A DNA stretch of 64,000 nucleotides from Blakeslea trispora (GCA_025331445.1 JAIWNE010000116.1:22501-86500); one strand, 5' to 3'. Shown: positions 24,475-36,561, numbered from the stretch's first letter. Notes: a model not told the origin generated them from the letters alone. Numbers and translations are program-made.

Positions 24475-24696
24475 ATGCTAAGAAAAACACCCACTTCTGT
24501 TTCATTAACCTCAGATGATATTGAGCAGTTCAAGCAAGCATTAAAAACAGGACGAAATCCACCCCAAGTGAAAGACATGACTGATGTTGACCAAGTCTTT
24601 CATGGTCGGCCATTATCCTTTTCCACTGAACAACGAAAACGATTAAGGTCAAATACTACTGAAGATGATTTAGTTTATAAGCGTTTTCATTCTTGA
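24475..24696 (+). CDS. Small hypothetical protein (73 aa)
   Basis: A single open frame starts at ATG 24475 after a T- and CT-rich leader, the usual context here. The sequence is hydrophilic with a coding look: SDDIEQFKQALKTGRNPPQ, then a C-terminal basic stretch EQRKRLRSN and a tail ending YKRFHS. No domain is recognised. It stops 78 bp before the next gene's ATG on the same strand, so it has its own short transcript or shares one. Composition and placement support a real gene, but function is unknown. Confidence 0.6.
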   Translation: MLRKTPTSVSLTSDDIEQFKQALKTGRNPPQVKDMTDVDQVFHGRPLSFSTEQRKRLRSNTTEDDLVYKRFHS

Positions 24697-24774
24697 GAAT
24701 AATTAAAATAAAAACTTTTTTTTTTTTTTGCTTTTTTTTCTTGAATTTTCTCTCTCTTTTTTTTTTTCTTATAA

Positions 24775-26198
24775 ATGATACAAGGTTATTTGAACAAATT
24801 AAAAGGCAATCTCGGAAACGAGAATGGGAAGCAACTTGCCTCTCTATTATCTGTCTACGATACAAAGCATACCAAAACATTAGTGGAGCATCAAATACCC
24901 GTAAGGAGTTGGCTAGTTTTTTTTTTTTTTTGCCTCGAAATATCGCCTTTAACTTTCTTTCAAGTTTCATGAATTAGAGAGTTTATGTAATCGACAGTTC
25001 GAGTCACCCTGGGCCGATATCATCATTAGCCATATAAAAGCAGTAACCATGATAGATCAAGACGATTATGTAGCAGCCTTCGATCATCAAAAAGAAGTAG
25101 TTCAGTAAGATAGTTTCTCTTATAAAGAAAGTCAACCTATTCATTTCTTTTCTTCTTTTCTTTAGAGGATTTCAAAGAGCATTACCTAATTTGACGCGTT
25201 GGTGTCTTTTGAGTCTCTATACAATCAACAATGAATTACGTATCATTGCTACCATGGCAGACCAGTTCTTGCCCACAGTAGAAGGTCAGCGCAAAAAATT
25301 AGAAGAGGCAGCTAATGTCATCAGTAAATCATTTACTGCTTGTGTTACCGATCGTGCTGCATTGAACGTATCCAAGAAACACGGTACTTATTATATGATT
25401 GGTATCCTGTTTCGCATCTATTTCAAGCTGAAGCAACAAAACTTGTGTAAGAATATCTTGCGTGCTGTCAAGGCAGCCGATCTACCACCTTTGACTTCGT
25501 TTCCCAAAAGTGATCGGGTCACTTTCCGATATTATCTCGGTCGACTTTACTTTTTAGAAGAAGACTATAGCAAAGCAGAGACTGAGCTAGATTTAGCTTT
25601 CCAAGAATGTACCAACAAGAGTCTCAAGAACAAAGAGTAAGTTGTCTTTCATCAACATAGGATGATCTATAACGTGTTATATTAGGTTGATTTTACAAAC
25701 TTTGTTACCTGTAAAATTGATGCGAGGTATCTTGCCTACACAAAACCTGTTCAACAAGTTCCCAAAGATTGGCCAGTTGTATCGAGATTTAGCTCAGTCT
25801 ATTCAAAAGGGTCATGTCAAGGCTTTCAATACAGCCCTGGCTCAATCTGAACCTTTGCTGATTCGACAGGGCACTTATTTTGCCATGGAAAAAGCAGAAT
25901 CTATTGCTATTCGACAACTGTTTAGAAAAGTATTTGTCATCATGGGATTCAATACGCGAATTCCAATTGGTACATTTAAGCAAGCCTTGACTTTTGAAGG
26001 CATGAGCATTGGTCTAGAAGAAGCAGAATGGATGTTGGCCAATATGATTTATAAGGTAAATGTGTGTTTGATAAGATGATTATTTTACTCACACTAGAAT
26101 AGGGTTATATGAAGGGCTATTTATCGCATGAAAAAATGTTTCTAGTCTTGAGTAAGGACAATCCATTTCCGCAGGTTGCTCAAGTGGCTCAATCTTAA
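24775..26198 (+). CDS. PCID2: PCI-domain protein, PCID2/Thp1 (Csn12-like) family
   Basis: Exons are 24775-24900, 24965-25104, 25166-25636, 25686-26055 and 26103-26198, giving 400 aa, the same size as animal PCID2. N-terminal helical repeats lead into a C-terminal PCI/winged-helix region. Family-like stretches are RGILPTQNLFNKFP, YFAMEKAESIAIRQLFRKV, FEGMSIGLEEAEWMLAN and KGYLSHEKMFLVLSKDNPFP. In the family the PCI module is a scaffold of the TREX-2 complex, linking transcription to mRNA export at the nuclear pore. The related COP9-associated Csn12 cannot be wholly excluded. Introns are 46 to 64 nt. Confidence 0.87.
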
Positions 26199-26395
26199 TA
26201 ATTTAAAAAAAAAATTATAAAAACTTGCATGATTTGTTTCAGCCAATCATTTGCCGCGATAAAAAAGAAACTCATCCTTTCTACAAATAATCAATATTAA
26301 AAAGGGGGGATTTGTTCTTTCCTCTCTCTCTTTCTCTCTCTCTCTCTATTTTCTTCTTTTCTTTATCCTCTCTTTCTTTTTCTTGTATTATTATA

Positions 26396-27265
26396 ATGGT
26401 TCACTGGGATTGTGATGCTGATTTAGTGGAAGACCACAAGACATCAAATGAGCGATTGATTGAAATCATTTTAGCCAATGACGGCGAACTCTTAAAAGAA
26501 TGGCTCGGTAAGGGCAAAGGTGATGGCAAGAAGGAGCCTATGCTACGTACTGTACTTGAGGAATTCCATCGACAAAAGGCTTTTCATCGTAGAACCACAC
26601 GCGATATCCGAAATGCTATTACACAACTCTTGAAGAAATATGAAGCAACCCATCAATTGATTCAATCAGCTACAGGCGATGCTGATGAAGTCATGGAGAT
26701 AAAAGATGGCACTCCTCATTATCCTAATGGCCGAGACAAGTTTGAAGGTACAGAAAAAAAATTATTCAAGGAGTATATAAAAAAGGTTTTTCTTTGTTCT
26801 TAAATTCTATCATTAGCTTCTATTAAGGCTAAATTTCCTTTCTATTTTGTATTACAACCCTATCTTAAGACAATCAAGTCAGAAGAAAGCAGGTTACCGA
26901 CCCCGCCCAGATTATCCACTGAAGCACCTACCTCACCACCACTCTCACCTTCTCCATCACCCGCCATCTTAAAAAAGCCGATCCAGGCCCCACAAGAATC
27001 CTTACTCAAGAGACCAAGAACGAAAAGGCCCATGCATCTCTCGAAAAGACCACTGGCCTGCAAACCTCAGGAAGAAACCACTCTGTTGAGCTTGAAGAAG
27101 AGAAAGCTAGAGATAGAAGAACATCGCATTCTAATTGAGCATCAAGCGAAAGCGATTGAACTGTTTGCTAAACATTGCCCTCAAAACCATGGTGAATTAG
27201 AAGAAATGGTCAAGAGTTTTAGTAAAAATGCATTCCGTTCTATTCAATTCAATCCTGTTCAATAA
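26396..27265 (+). CDS. Unknown protein with helical (Myb/SANT-like) N-terminus and C-terminal coiled coil
   Basis: Exons are 26396-26747 and 26817-27265, giving 266 aa. Residues 1-110 are helical with conserved-looking aromatics (HWDCDADLVEDHK, then RLIEIILANDGELLKEWLG and FHRRTTRDIRNAITQLLKK). They resemble the Myb/SANT-like DNA-binding segments common in fungal transposon-related proteins, though this is only a resemblance. A Pro/Ser linker (SPPLSPSPSPA) and basic KRPRTKRP (possible nuclear signal) lead to a coiled coil (LKKRKLEIEEHRILIEHQAK). A nuclear DNA-binding role is inference. The CDS end overlaps the convergent STEEP1-like gene by 7 nt. Confidence 0.65.
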
Positions 27266-27749
27266 ATTGATTCTGTTTGAGTTTTGGGAAATACGTCAAT
27301 CACTGCATTGGGTGGTGCACGTCCTTGTGTTTCTGTCAAAGCGCCATCGAGAATATAAGTATAAGGTCCACTTTTACGATGTTCGTTCATTTCATAGGCT
27401 ATTGTCAATTGACATCCTAAAGCAAACAGTCTGTTTAAGCAAATGTATCTCTAATTTTTTAGGGGTAATTCTTACTTGGACAGTGGTATCGAAATTGCTT
27501 TTCATAACCTTCTCTTCTTTTTAACAAGACACATTCGCCTGCTTCTGCTGTCAGTTTGTAAGTTCTTCGGACATTAGAAACTATGACAGCGTTATCTGTT
27601 CTACGTCGAGGAAGTTGTCGAAGATCGGCATCGATCACTAATAAAAACTCGGAGCATAGACAATAATAGACATGAAGTGTAGTGTTTGCATCGCCTTGAG
27701 TGACGTGATCAGATGAGGAAACAATAGAAGAAGAAACGATCTTGGGCAT
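27259..27749 (-). CDS. STEEP1 (CXorf56/UPF0428) family protein
   Basis: Exons are 27749-27476 and 27416-27259, giving 143 aa. The family pattern is visible: start MPKIVSSSIVSSSD, LHVYYCLCSEFLLVIDADL, LPRRRTDNAVIV, LKRREGYEKQFRYHCPRC, then a short beta-rich tail (YTYILDGAL). In animals STEEP1 promotes ER exit of STING. In fungi the role is not known and is probably a more general ER or splicing-linked function. Two Cys pairs (CLC, CPRC) may bind metal. The intron donor (CCAA/GTAAG) joins CP to RCQ. The stop overlaps the end of the opposite-strand gene. Confidence 0.86.
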
Positions 27750-27778
27750 AGCTATTAAAAAGAGGACGTGTTTTCAAG

Positions 27779-27782
27779 AAAA

Positions 27783-27842
<60 letters not shown>

Positions 27843-27845
27843 AAA
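27779..27845 (+). repeat. (GAAA)n microsatellite
   Basis: About 16 tandem GAAA units upstream of the STEEP1-like gene. On that gene's strand this is a TTTC pyrimidine tract 30-100 bp before the ATG. Confidence 0.9.
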
Positions 27846-29827
27846 GAAAAAAAGCTATTCAAGTAGCTCAGCTACTGTCTTTTTTTTTTGGAAAAATACA
27901 CAGCTAAAATGAAACACCCATTTAGAGATACCAATTTTAACTGTCAACAAGGAAAGTATTCGAGCTATAAGAAACGATATCTAGTAAACAACATAAGCCA
28001 CATTGTTTTATTTTGATATTAAGGATTTCTCTCTCTTTCATTCTGCAAAAGAAAAAGAAAAGCGAAAACAATAGATGTAACGGTTGACACCATTGTGTCA
28101 TTTTCTTTTCTGATATCCATTTAATAATCACATTTTAAAGCTTTCAAGAAAAGCATCTATTGAACCCCCTTTTTTCATCATTGATAAAAAACAGCTCAAG
28201 CTGTCAAAACTCATCATGAAGAGAAAGCCCCCCCCCCCCTATAAATAACATTTTACAATTGCACTCATTACATAATGTAGAGGTTTTTCTGCCTGTGCAG
28301 CTCATCCCCTACACCATGATCATCAGATGGACCCCTGCTCAGAAGGAGCTTACTCCACCATCATCTCTTCAGTTGTAATTAAATGTCATAGCGCTCTACA
28401 GGAAGAAAACTAAGCAAATCGTTGAAAAGCAATCCATAACTCATTAAAAGATCAGCTCTGCCCAATGAATAAACTTGCTTAAGCAAAATATCTCTTTGTG
28501 CTTACACTCTAAAGAAATTTAGTCAAACTTTACTCGTCAGTCTGCGTCTTTCATCACAGCAATCGTCAATGGCCGAGATCCCTATTGAGGAACTCGACCA
28601 AACTCGAAGCTACCCTAAGACAGACGCACTATAATCGGGGTTAGGATGAAGAAAGGAAAAAGGACCCTTTTTAAACTTTTTTTTTCCAGGGATTGAATTG
28701 TTTTTTGATAAAAGTTTCAAATATGTTAGCTCACAGCAAAGCCAAATTATTTTTTTTTTCAAAGGAAGATAAAGAAAAAGAAAAGACAGACAGTAAAGAG
28801 GTCCAAAAACGAATTGATTTATTTATGCCGCCAATAAGCTTTTGTTATCAACTCCTCTATAATTAATGTGATACATGCCCAATATCTGAAATATGCGGAG
28901 CAACACTGGGTTTCACTGTAATGTTGCTCATGATTTTGACCGTTCCGTTGCAACTTGCCTATCAAATACTTTCAGTAAGATGCCCGAGTATTTTTATAGG
29001 TCTTGGTTGTTGAGAGATAAGCTTTGTCTAAGAATTCAAGATGGGTAAAGCCCTTTTTCAGAACTACTAGTCTTCAAAAAGAAATATGCTTTACATAACT
29101 CTCTGTTGATTATCTCTCGTCTCTCTGAAATATCATGGTTCATAAGGTGTTGAGAGTTTTGCAAGTAATAAAGCTCAACAATTACCAAAAAAAAAAGTGT
29201 CATTTGCTATAGGGTATTTCGTGAACAAAAGGTTTCACTAGTATTATATAGAAAAGAATACCTATCAATGCTTTATACTATTCAAAGGGTTTTATGCTTG
29301 CATAGATGGAGTCCATGCCTAATTCTGTTAAATCCACAAGAACGGGTGTAGGGGATCACGAATTTGATCCTAATGTCTATTTTTTTTTTATCCTTAAGAG
29401 CCCTTCATTCTCTTGCAATGAGAGAATGAGTTGCAAATCATAGTTCTATATACAACTAGAGACCAATACTTTTGGCAGTGCAATGAGACTAGTCCTTCAA
29501 AGCCGTAAATTCTTAAGCAACATGTGTCTCCCTCTAAAGAAAATTAATAAGCTCATTATTACAAAGCATAATACGCATCCTAAGAGCAAAGCAATGTAAA
29601 TTATCTATAATAGACATCTGTTCTATCAAACTAGCTTCACGACATTCAAATTGACCAAAGTCCATTTGTTTAAATAGAGGTTTTAATAAAAGTACAAATT
29701 CTTTTTTTTTTTAATTGAGAAATACAAGATAAAATACACATACAAAACACACAGACACACATGCACACATACACGTACATCCACAAACACACATTTGTCC
29801 ATACAATTTTAAAAAAAAGAAACCATC
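27846..29827. other. Intergenic region of 2 kb, no gene seen
   Basis: AT-rich with homopolymer runs (C run at 28229-28238) and short reverse frames of no family. A 12-bp sequence ATCCCCTACACC near 28304 recurs inverted near 29346, but this is too short to define an element. The final 150 bp before 29828 contain CA-rich simple sequence (about 29728-29795). Confidence 0.4.
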
Positions 29828-30787
29828 TTAAGCATTACCAACGTTAAGAAGCATGTTGGAACCGTTACCACCCTTGTTGCTGGGCAAATAGGTGACATTA
29901 CGAGAGTTGGCTAAGGTGTGTGCAATTTCCTTACTGGCTTCGATCTTTCTGAAAGCAACAAAACCATCACCAGCCTTGGCGAGGGCTGAAGAAATCATCT
30001 CGGCAGCTTGTGAATCACCTTCAGCACGAATAATAGCAGCCTGCTTTTCTTGTTCGGCACGTTCGACAATGAACTTGGCACGTTCAGCTTCTTGTTGAGC
30101 AATTTGCTTTTGTTCAACGGCATTGGTGAATTCTTTACCAAAAGTCATATGCGTCTAATGATTCATCAGTAAAATAAACAAATCCCCCCTTATTCATGAT
30201 ACTCACAATAGAGACATCTTCTAAAGCAATGTTGAAATCTCTGGCACGCTTGTACAATTCTTCACGAATCTTGGCAGAAACAACTTCACGTTGAGTAATC
30301 AGTTCAGAAGCATCGAATTGAGCAACAATGGACTTGAGTACTTCGTTACCAATGGAAGGCAAGACTCTTTCATCGTAATCAAGACCCAAGTTTTGATAGA
30401 TAGAAGACAAGTTCTTGATTTCGGGACGATGAAGGACACGAAGGGTCAAGGAGACCATTTGCATATCCTTGGAACCTGTGGTGGTGGAAATGTTACGAGG
30501 CTTGGTACGTACATCGAAAACGACAGCACGTTGAAGCCAAGGCAACAAAAAGTGAGTACCTTCACCTACAGATTCAGAGCGGACACCTTGAATACGGTCG
30601 AAAATAACTGCACGATGACCACCTTGGACTACGCAAACAAACAAAAAAAAACAGTCAGTTTGTTTATTGATTCGTTCTTAAACTAGGCTTTCTTCATACC
30701 ATCATACATGGCAGATTGAACACCACCAATAAGAAGACCAGCAGGGATAGCAAGCTTGGCGATCTTGTCAAGAATAGCAGTAGCCAT
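29828..30787 (-). CDS. PHB1: Prohibitin 1
   Basis: Exons are 30787-30700, 30628-30207 and 30154-29828, giving 278 aa. The N-terminal hydrophobic anchor ([17 protein letters not shown]) is followed by the SPFH/PHB domain ([57 protein letters not shown]). A helical coiled coil comes next ([24 protein letters not shown]), with conserved [10 protein letters not shown] and the tail NMLLNVGNA. It forms ring complexes with Phb2 in the inner mitochondrial membrane that steady membrane proteins and AAA proteases. Length and motif order fit Phb1 rather than the longer Phb2. Confidence 0.95.
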
Positions 30788-32461
30788 TATAATTTGAATT
30801 TAATTGAAAGAAATTGCAAGAAGGGACCGAAAAAAAAAAAGTTGCCTCCACCCCCACGTCAGAATGTGACTCTCTTTTTTTTCCTCTCACACACACACAC
30901 AATTTGGTCTCCACGTTAGGAGCTTGAAAATCAAAATCAAGAAAGGAAACATGTTAGTAAAATGATACCAATGGAATGAAAAGGGGACTTGATGAAGACA
31001 AAGGTATAATAAAGAGAGAGAGAGGTGTTTATCTGTAAGAAAATCCTAGCAATTGGACACACAAAATTCAAAGAAAGCTAATGTAGATGCGAATGAGAGT
31101 GTTGATCCTATCTCTACAGAAGTTGTCATTGTATGGATGCAATCTATTCTTTTTCAATCTAAAGTAAAAACTTGCATGAACAAAGAGAATGAAAACACAT
31201 ATATTCAATCTCAGCTAAAGACAGTGTATCTGTGCTGTTGATTTGATATACACCTTTATTGACCACAGGTTTGTGTTTATGGACATATAGCCATCGTGCC
31301 CCCCTTTTTTTTTTCTTCTTCTTGTGATTGATTGATAGACATATGGAAGCTTAAGCAAACAAACATGATGATACAAGCACAAGTCAAAGTCTTCTGCTTC
31401 ATTGTGACAATTTATCATTAGTTCAAGCGATACTCTTTAATAAACACTTGTCGAGAGTATTCAGTATTGACTTTTTTTTTTTATTAATTATAAGCATGGA
31501 TTACTAGCAGACTGAAAGAAAAAGTGTGCGTAAGTTACAACTTGAGCTACAAGACATAAACAAAAAAAAAAAAAGAAAATTAGTACAAATGTTCTGGTTT
31601 TGATGCTACCAACATAATAACCTATTTATTTTGTAAACTCATCACTAATTTACCTTCAGATATACTTACCAGGGCTTTTTTTGTATTTAGATCTATGGTG
31701 TCGGAATAGGTTGAGATTCTTAAGCATAAGTCTGTACTACTAGCCTATTCTCAATCGATCGATAGAGTTCTTCCTCAAGCAGTGCCCAATTTTTCGGGTC
31801 TTTGTACAACCAACGTTTGTTCATCAGGTGTAACACTAGTGAGCTGCAGAAAACATAAAAAAAAATTGAATAGAAAACAATAAAGTCTAAGTTCTTTTGT
31901 GTTTGAACAAAATAACACACAAATGTACTTGTTGGTTATCATTCATCCGTTCATTTTGATTTCATTATTAGAGTACAATCAGAGCCATTACAACTGACAC
32001 TATCCCTCTTATCTTGCCAAAATACCCTCAAATTCTCTTATTATTTGATGAATGATGGTTTCTTTATGTAACAACTTTCTTTGAATGAGGTCAGATATTG
32101 CCTTACAAGACTACCCTAAAAAATGAATAAACAGACCATCAAATGCCAGGGTTATTTCAATCTGAATGGGGCTCTAAAAAGTGTCTTGATTTACGTCAGT
32201 GTTACTATGACGGATTTCGTCTTCTTTTTCATTTTCCGTTTCAACCAACGAAATCGTTTTTTGGTGTGTGTTATATAGAAGGTAGAAAATTAACGGAAAA
32301 AAGGATTTCAATACTGGTTCCTGAATTCTAAACACTTTCCGGACACACACACATATACACACACAATAAACATTGCGTCATGTTTATAAAAGTGTGTATA
32401 TAAATTCAATACCAAGCAATTCTTTCTTTTTTTTTTTTTTTCTTTTTAATTATTATCACTC
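30788..32461. other. Divergent intergenic region of 1.7 kb
   Basis: No gene is supported. Just upstream of PHB1 there is a poly-T/CT tract and a (CA)n run (30889-30900). The 62-residue frame at 31053-31241 begins at TTG and lacks family resemblance. The right end contains a TATA-like box and a T-rich leader for the next gene. Confidence 0.4.
32397..32404 (+). promoter_or_regulatory. Candidate TATA box
   Basis: TATATAAA lies 58 bp before the ATG of the PX-domain gene, followed by a poly-T tract (32426-32442). The spacing suits a core promoter with a short 5' leader. Confidence 0.4.
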
Positions 32462-34932
32462 ATGAATCTCTCACCTAAACAACTTCATTATTTCAAGCGA
32501 GAATTAATCACTGAACAACTCGATAAAGAAATCAACTTGCTCAACACAAGCACATCAGACACATTCCTCACAAACCAAAAGAACGATGCTGATTTCCCAC
32601 TATTAAGCTATGCCTTTGACAATCTGGTTGTTGAGTTTCCTCTCTTAAAACATACCCACGACGATCAGTTCTGGCCTAAATGTCAACTACTGCTGGAAGA
32701 GTTCAACAAGGCTCATTTGGGTGGTTATCATGTACCCTCCAAGATGTCCAGTACACTACATCGACAAAAGATTCAACACAAGATACAGAAATCACTTGTG
32801 TTTGCCTTTTGTGCCTGTATCAAGACACTTCAGGGAACAGAAGAAAGCATTCGTATTGACCAACCCATCTTATCCGACTCTCATCCCAATCCATCCTCAC
32901 AACTACAAGTCAATATTGTGGCTGTCAGACAGATCACTGAAAAAAAGACACTGAGAGAAGTGACGCACGCTGAATTTCTGATTGAAACACAAGAACCACA
33001 TGATAAAGAACCCATCTATGTAGCCAGACGTCATGGCGATTTCCGTCGATTACGTGAAGAACTCAGATACCACTTTAAACAACAACATCTCACTATCCCC
33101 CTTGTACCCTCTAAATCAACACAACACACTAGCTTTTATCGTGAACATGATCGTCTCTTGTTACGGTCGTTTCTGAACCAACTGATAAGACAGCCTCAGA
33201 TCCAGAAGAGCAGTATCCTGAAACGATTTCTAACAGATCATCCTGTCCTGTTTACACCAGCAGAAGAACAAGATGCCTTAGCAAGAGAACAAGCAGATCA
33301 AAAGCGATGGAGTGATCAAGAAAAGTTCAAGCAAGAGTTGGATAAGCGAGTGTTTGAGTTGAATGATACACTGGATCGATTAAAGCAACAGATCATTCGA
33401 CCGGGTGGATTGACTGAGGTGTTTGATATCGTGAAAACAACAAGATCTATTCAGGATTTACCTGATTCACTCAAAAAGGCCTTTGAATGGGGACGTGTGA
33501 GGTAACTATAGAGCTCTTGAGATCTAAACCTTTCTAATTTTCTTTATCAGTTTTGCATTTGCTCTCCATCGTCAATTCATGAGTTCGGATACAGCCATGG
33601 ACAGCTTTAACAGTCTAAAGCATACACACGCACTCATGCCCTACAAGACACTATCTGTCATTCTTCGATTCTCTAATCCTATGATGATTGTCAAAAGTGT
33701 ACTTGATTTGTTTCTAGCACAACCCTTTGGTCAAAAGAGTCTATTTCAAAGGTAAGAAACCAAAAAGAGATGCCTGTCTATGACACAATGACTGAAAAAG
33801 GGGGAACAAGGATAGAATCTTGATTTCTAATTTGAGTGATGAATCCAAAGTATCAGATAAAGAAATCAAACACCTGGAAAACTCCACTCAAGACAAAATC
33901 ATCTGTCAAAAACTTCATCAAGCAGTACGAACACCTTTACCCAAGGACCACCAAGCCATCAAGATGTCAAGACGGATGGAACTCTTGACTGTCCTGAACC
34001 ATCAGGGTATTGAGCCTGTCTTGACAGAAGAACAACGAGCATCCTTAGCAGAAGCTAAGCTGGATTCACTTGTACGGCTATGGGAACTCTATGCTCAACA
34101 GTACGAACAAGAACGCATGATGGATCTTGTCTTTCAAGGTGTGACTGGTGAACTCTTGAAGGAATTCATCTCTGTGTTCTATCAACCATTGGCACAGGTC
34201 TATAAGGCAGCCGATATCAGTACCACCATTCGTCACGTGGCTCTCTTTGTGGATGATCTGATTCAAGTGGTGAATGAACAACTCGAGCATGAATCTATCG
34301 CCAAAACTGTGCCTGAATCCATTCAACCCTTTATTGAGCTTGTTCAACGTCATGAAGCCAATTTCTATCAATTTGTGCATAATGTCCATAGTCAAGAATC
34401 CTCTACTGTGTTTGATGAACTGGTTCAATATGTAGATAAACTCTTTACCTTTGTTGCTCAAGGTATACCTGGCCACATTGATCTTGATGCCTGTGTGAAG
34501 AAGGCTGGCATTCTATCGGAACAAGACCAAACCTTGCTCAAGGCAGAGATTGATGCTATCTGTGATTATCGTTATAAACAAAAGGCCTATCGTTTTGAGA
34601 GACAGAAGAGAAAGATGATGGTTCAATCGACCGATCCACTCGAGACCTATCCTTCACAAGAACAACAGACTGTGGACTATATGAAGAACACAGATATGGC
34701 CGATGCTTTCCAGGATATGGATGAGCTTGTGTTTGAAGAAGAAGATGAAGAAGAAGATGAAGAGGAAGATGGTCAATCGAATCATTCATTTGAAGTAGAT
34801 AACCATAGCAACGGTAGCCATAGTAGTAGTAGTCATATATCTCATAAGGGTATTGAAAGACCTACTCTTCAACTGATACCTACTGTCCTTTCTCATTTTA
34901 TGGAACAAGTAAAGACATTGATGAAGCACTAA
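32462..34932 (+). CDS. PX-domain protein with PXB-like N-terminus and DUF3818 C-terminus
   Basis: Exons are 32462-33501, 33551-33751 and 33816-34932, giving 785 aa. The N-terminal helical region (LSPKQLHYFKRELITEQLDKE, PXB-like) leads to a PX domain around residues 150-270, with RRHGDFRRLREEL as the phosphoinositide-binding stretch and PLVPSKS as the Pro loop. The long helical C-terminal domain continues with RFSNPMMIVKSVLDLFLAQPFG and LYAQQYEQERMMDLVFQG. The order matches yeast Ypr097w and its relatives, which bind lipids at membranes. Near the end an acidic tract (EEEDEEEDEEED) and a Ser/His-rich segment are followed by a short helix. The stop is 28 bp from that of the convergent HTH/SANT gene. 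Confidence 0.85.
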
Positions 34933-34960
34933 GACATATTTATTCAATAAAAACCACAAT

Positions 34961-35889
34961 TTACCATCCTCGTGTGCCTGACTTGTTTGCACCATGCATC
35001 AATAGGTTTCGTAATACTTCCCAACGTTGTTGACATACTTGAGGACTATGTTTGCCTTTTAGTTTACTGGAGGCCTCTTCCCATCGTCCACCATGAAGCC
35101 GGGTAAGTACATGGGCCATCAACAGTTTATCTTCTTCCATTGTCCATGTCTCATAGCCACGAATGACAGTATCATCATAGTTGGGTTTAGGTGAGATGGA
35201 AGGTTCACTGAGGGGTGGAGATAGAATGGATCTTCTGTGTTCGGATGGATGTGTGTGCTGAGTTTCATCCGGATGAATCGGATCACGTGGCGGAGTGGGT
35301 GGGCGCCATTTATTTGAAGCATCATGTTTTTGTGGGGCAAACAAGACAGGCTTAAAAAATAATAATATATTATAAAGATGGGGATCAGGTGATGATGCTT
35401 ATTTATACCATACCTCTGATGATGATGATGGTTGTTGTGCTTTACTTAGAACATAGGCAATTAAATCTTTAGCAGAAGGTCTTCTGGCTTTAATTTTCTC
35501 CTTTAAAGACTATTAAAAAAAATGAATTAAAGATAGAATGGAAAGCATCCAAGCTAATTTTTTTTACTTGTGGTTGAGGTGGTTCATCTTCTTCACTATC
35601 AATTAAATTGCCCTGTTCATCATATTCCACAAATGGTTTTGATTTCTCTATTGCTTCAATTTTAGTGGTGACAAAGAAAAAAAGAGAACTCGTTTTTACC
35701 TTGAGCAGATAATCCTCTTGGTATATGGGGAGAGCCAGTTCTTTTGAAATTCAGAATAATGCGACGAACAGCAGATTGATTAAGACCACATAAACGAGCT
35801 ATCTTTTTGACATTGGCACCTGCTTGATAGGCACCAATAACTAGCCATCGCTTAGCATCACTTTGGTCTACAGATGGTTGAACTTTCAT
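34961..35889 (-). CDS. HTH (transposase-like) plus SANT/Myb domain protein
   Basis: Exons are 35889-35700, 35653-35568, 35509-35414 and 35350-34961, giving 253 aa. Residues 12-60 form a homeodomain-like helix-turn-helix of the kind at the N-terminus of Tc1/IS630 transposases (WLVIGAYQAGANVKKIARL, then LNQSAVRRIILNFKRTG). The C-terminal region has a SANT/Myb repeat (WTMEEDKLLMAHVLTRLHGG, then RWEEASSKL and CQQRWEVLR). Between them are acidic and Pro/Ser-rich linkers. No DDE catalytic domain is present. It is probably a nuclear DNA-binding protein, perhaps derived from a transposase N-terminus (inference). Confidence 0.75.
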
Positions 35890-36006
35890 GTTTAAGGAAT
35901 TAATAAAAAAGAGAGAGAATGGAAAATTCCCAGTTTCTCCGATATTTTTTTTTGCATGACGTTGGATTTCAATAATAATTTTTTTATTATTATTTTCTTT
36001 ATTACC

Positions 36007-36561
36007 ATGACAGAAGCTGGTCCTTCTTCCTTAAGGCTGATGCCAAAGACTGTAACTGAAGAAGAATATACAGCCAAAGTAGAGAGATTCAAGACAGGCA
36101 GACTTGAAGACTGTTTAGACTATGCCATCTTGGTGTCAAACAATGCGAGTATGGCAAGAGATCACTTGGCTAACGAACGAAACTGGCTGACTTGGCTTCG
36201 ACTGTCTTGTACATTGACTATTCTGGGTAACAATCTATATAGATTTAGTGTGATATTGAGTTCACCTGTTTTGTTAGGATTTACTGTATTATTACAATTT
36301 AGACTGCCTGAAGAAGAAACAGGCATGAAAATGATGATGAAACCTGTTGATCTCACAAGTAAACCTATTGGTTATATCTTTGTGGCTATTGGTGTAGCCT
36401 GCTTTATTGTGGGTGTAGGAAAATACTTCAAGAATCAACGATTGTTGGTCAAACAAGCTACTTATATTGAAGCAGGTTGGGGTAGTTATGTGACTGCAGG
36501 CCTTTTGTTTAGTATTGTATGCTCTGTCATGATCATTGCTTCCATAAATGCTAGAAAATAA
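36007..36561 (+). CDS. DUF202 (YidH-type) membrane protein
   Basis: A single open frame gives 184 aa from the ATG at 36007. An in-frame ATG at 35956 lies in a T-rich leader and would add an odd poly-F/I stretch, so the later start is preferred. The signature ARDHLANERNWLTWLRLSCTLTILG matches the DUF202 first segment. Two further TM helices follow (PIGYIFVAIGVACFIVGVG and a final VTAGLLFSIVCSVMIIAS). The family is widespread and of unknown biochemical role; in fungi related short proteins sit in vacuolar membranes. No intron is needed. Confidence 0.82.
   Translation: MTEAGPSSLRLMPKTVTEEEYTAKVERFKTGRLEDCLDYAILVSNNASMARDHLANERNWLTWLRLSCTLTILGNNLYRFSVILSSPVLLGFTVLLQFRLPEEETGMKMMMKPVDLTSKPIGYIFVAIGVACFIVGVGKYFKNQRLLVKQATYIEAGWGSYVTAGLLFSIVCSVMIIASINARK

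Noticed and set aside
27779..27845. GAAA run and other regular repeats checked as CRISPR-like arrays
   Set aside because: Pure tandem microsatellite with no unique spacers, and the genome is eukaryotic.
28501..28660. GC-richer stretch checked as a possible tRNA or small RNA
   Set aside because: No tRNA B-box (GGTTCRAAYCC type) or cloverleaf could be built; elsewhere in the window no tRNA or 5S signature was found by eye either.
28304..29357. 12-bp inverted pair (ATCCCCTACACC) as transposon ends
   Set aside because: Matches of this length are expected by chance in 64 kb, and similarity does not extend beyond the 12 bp.
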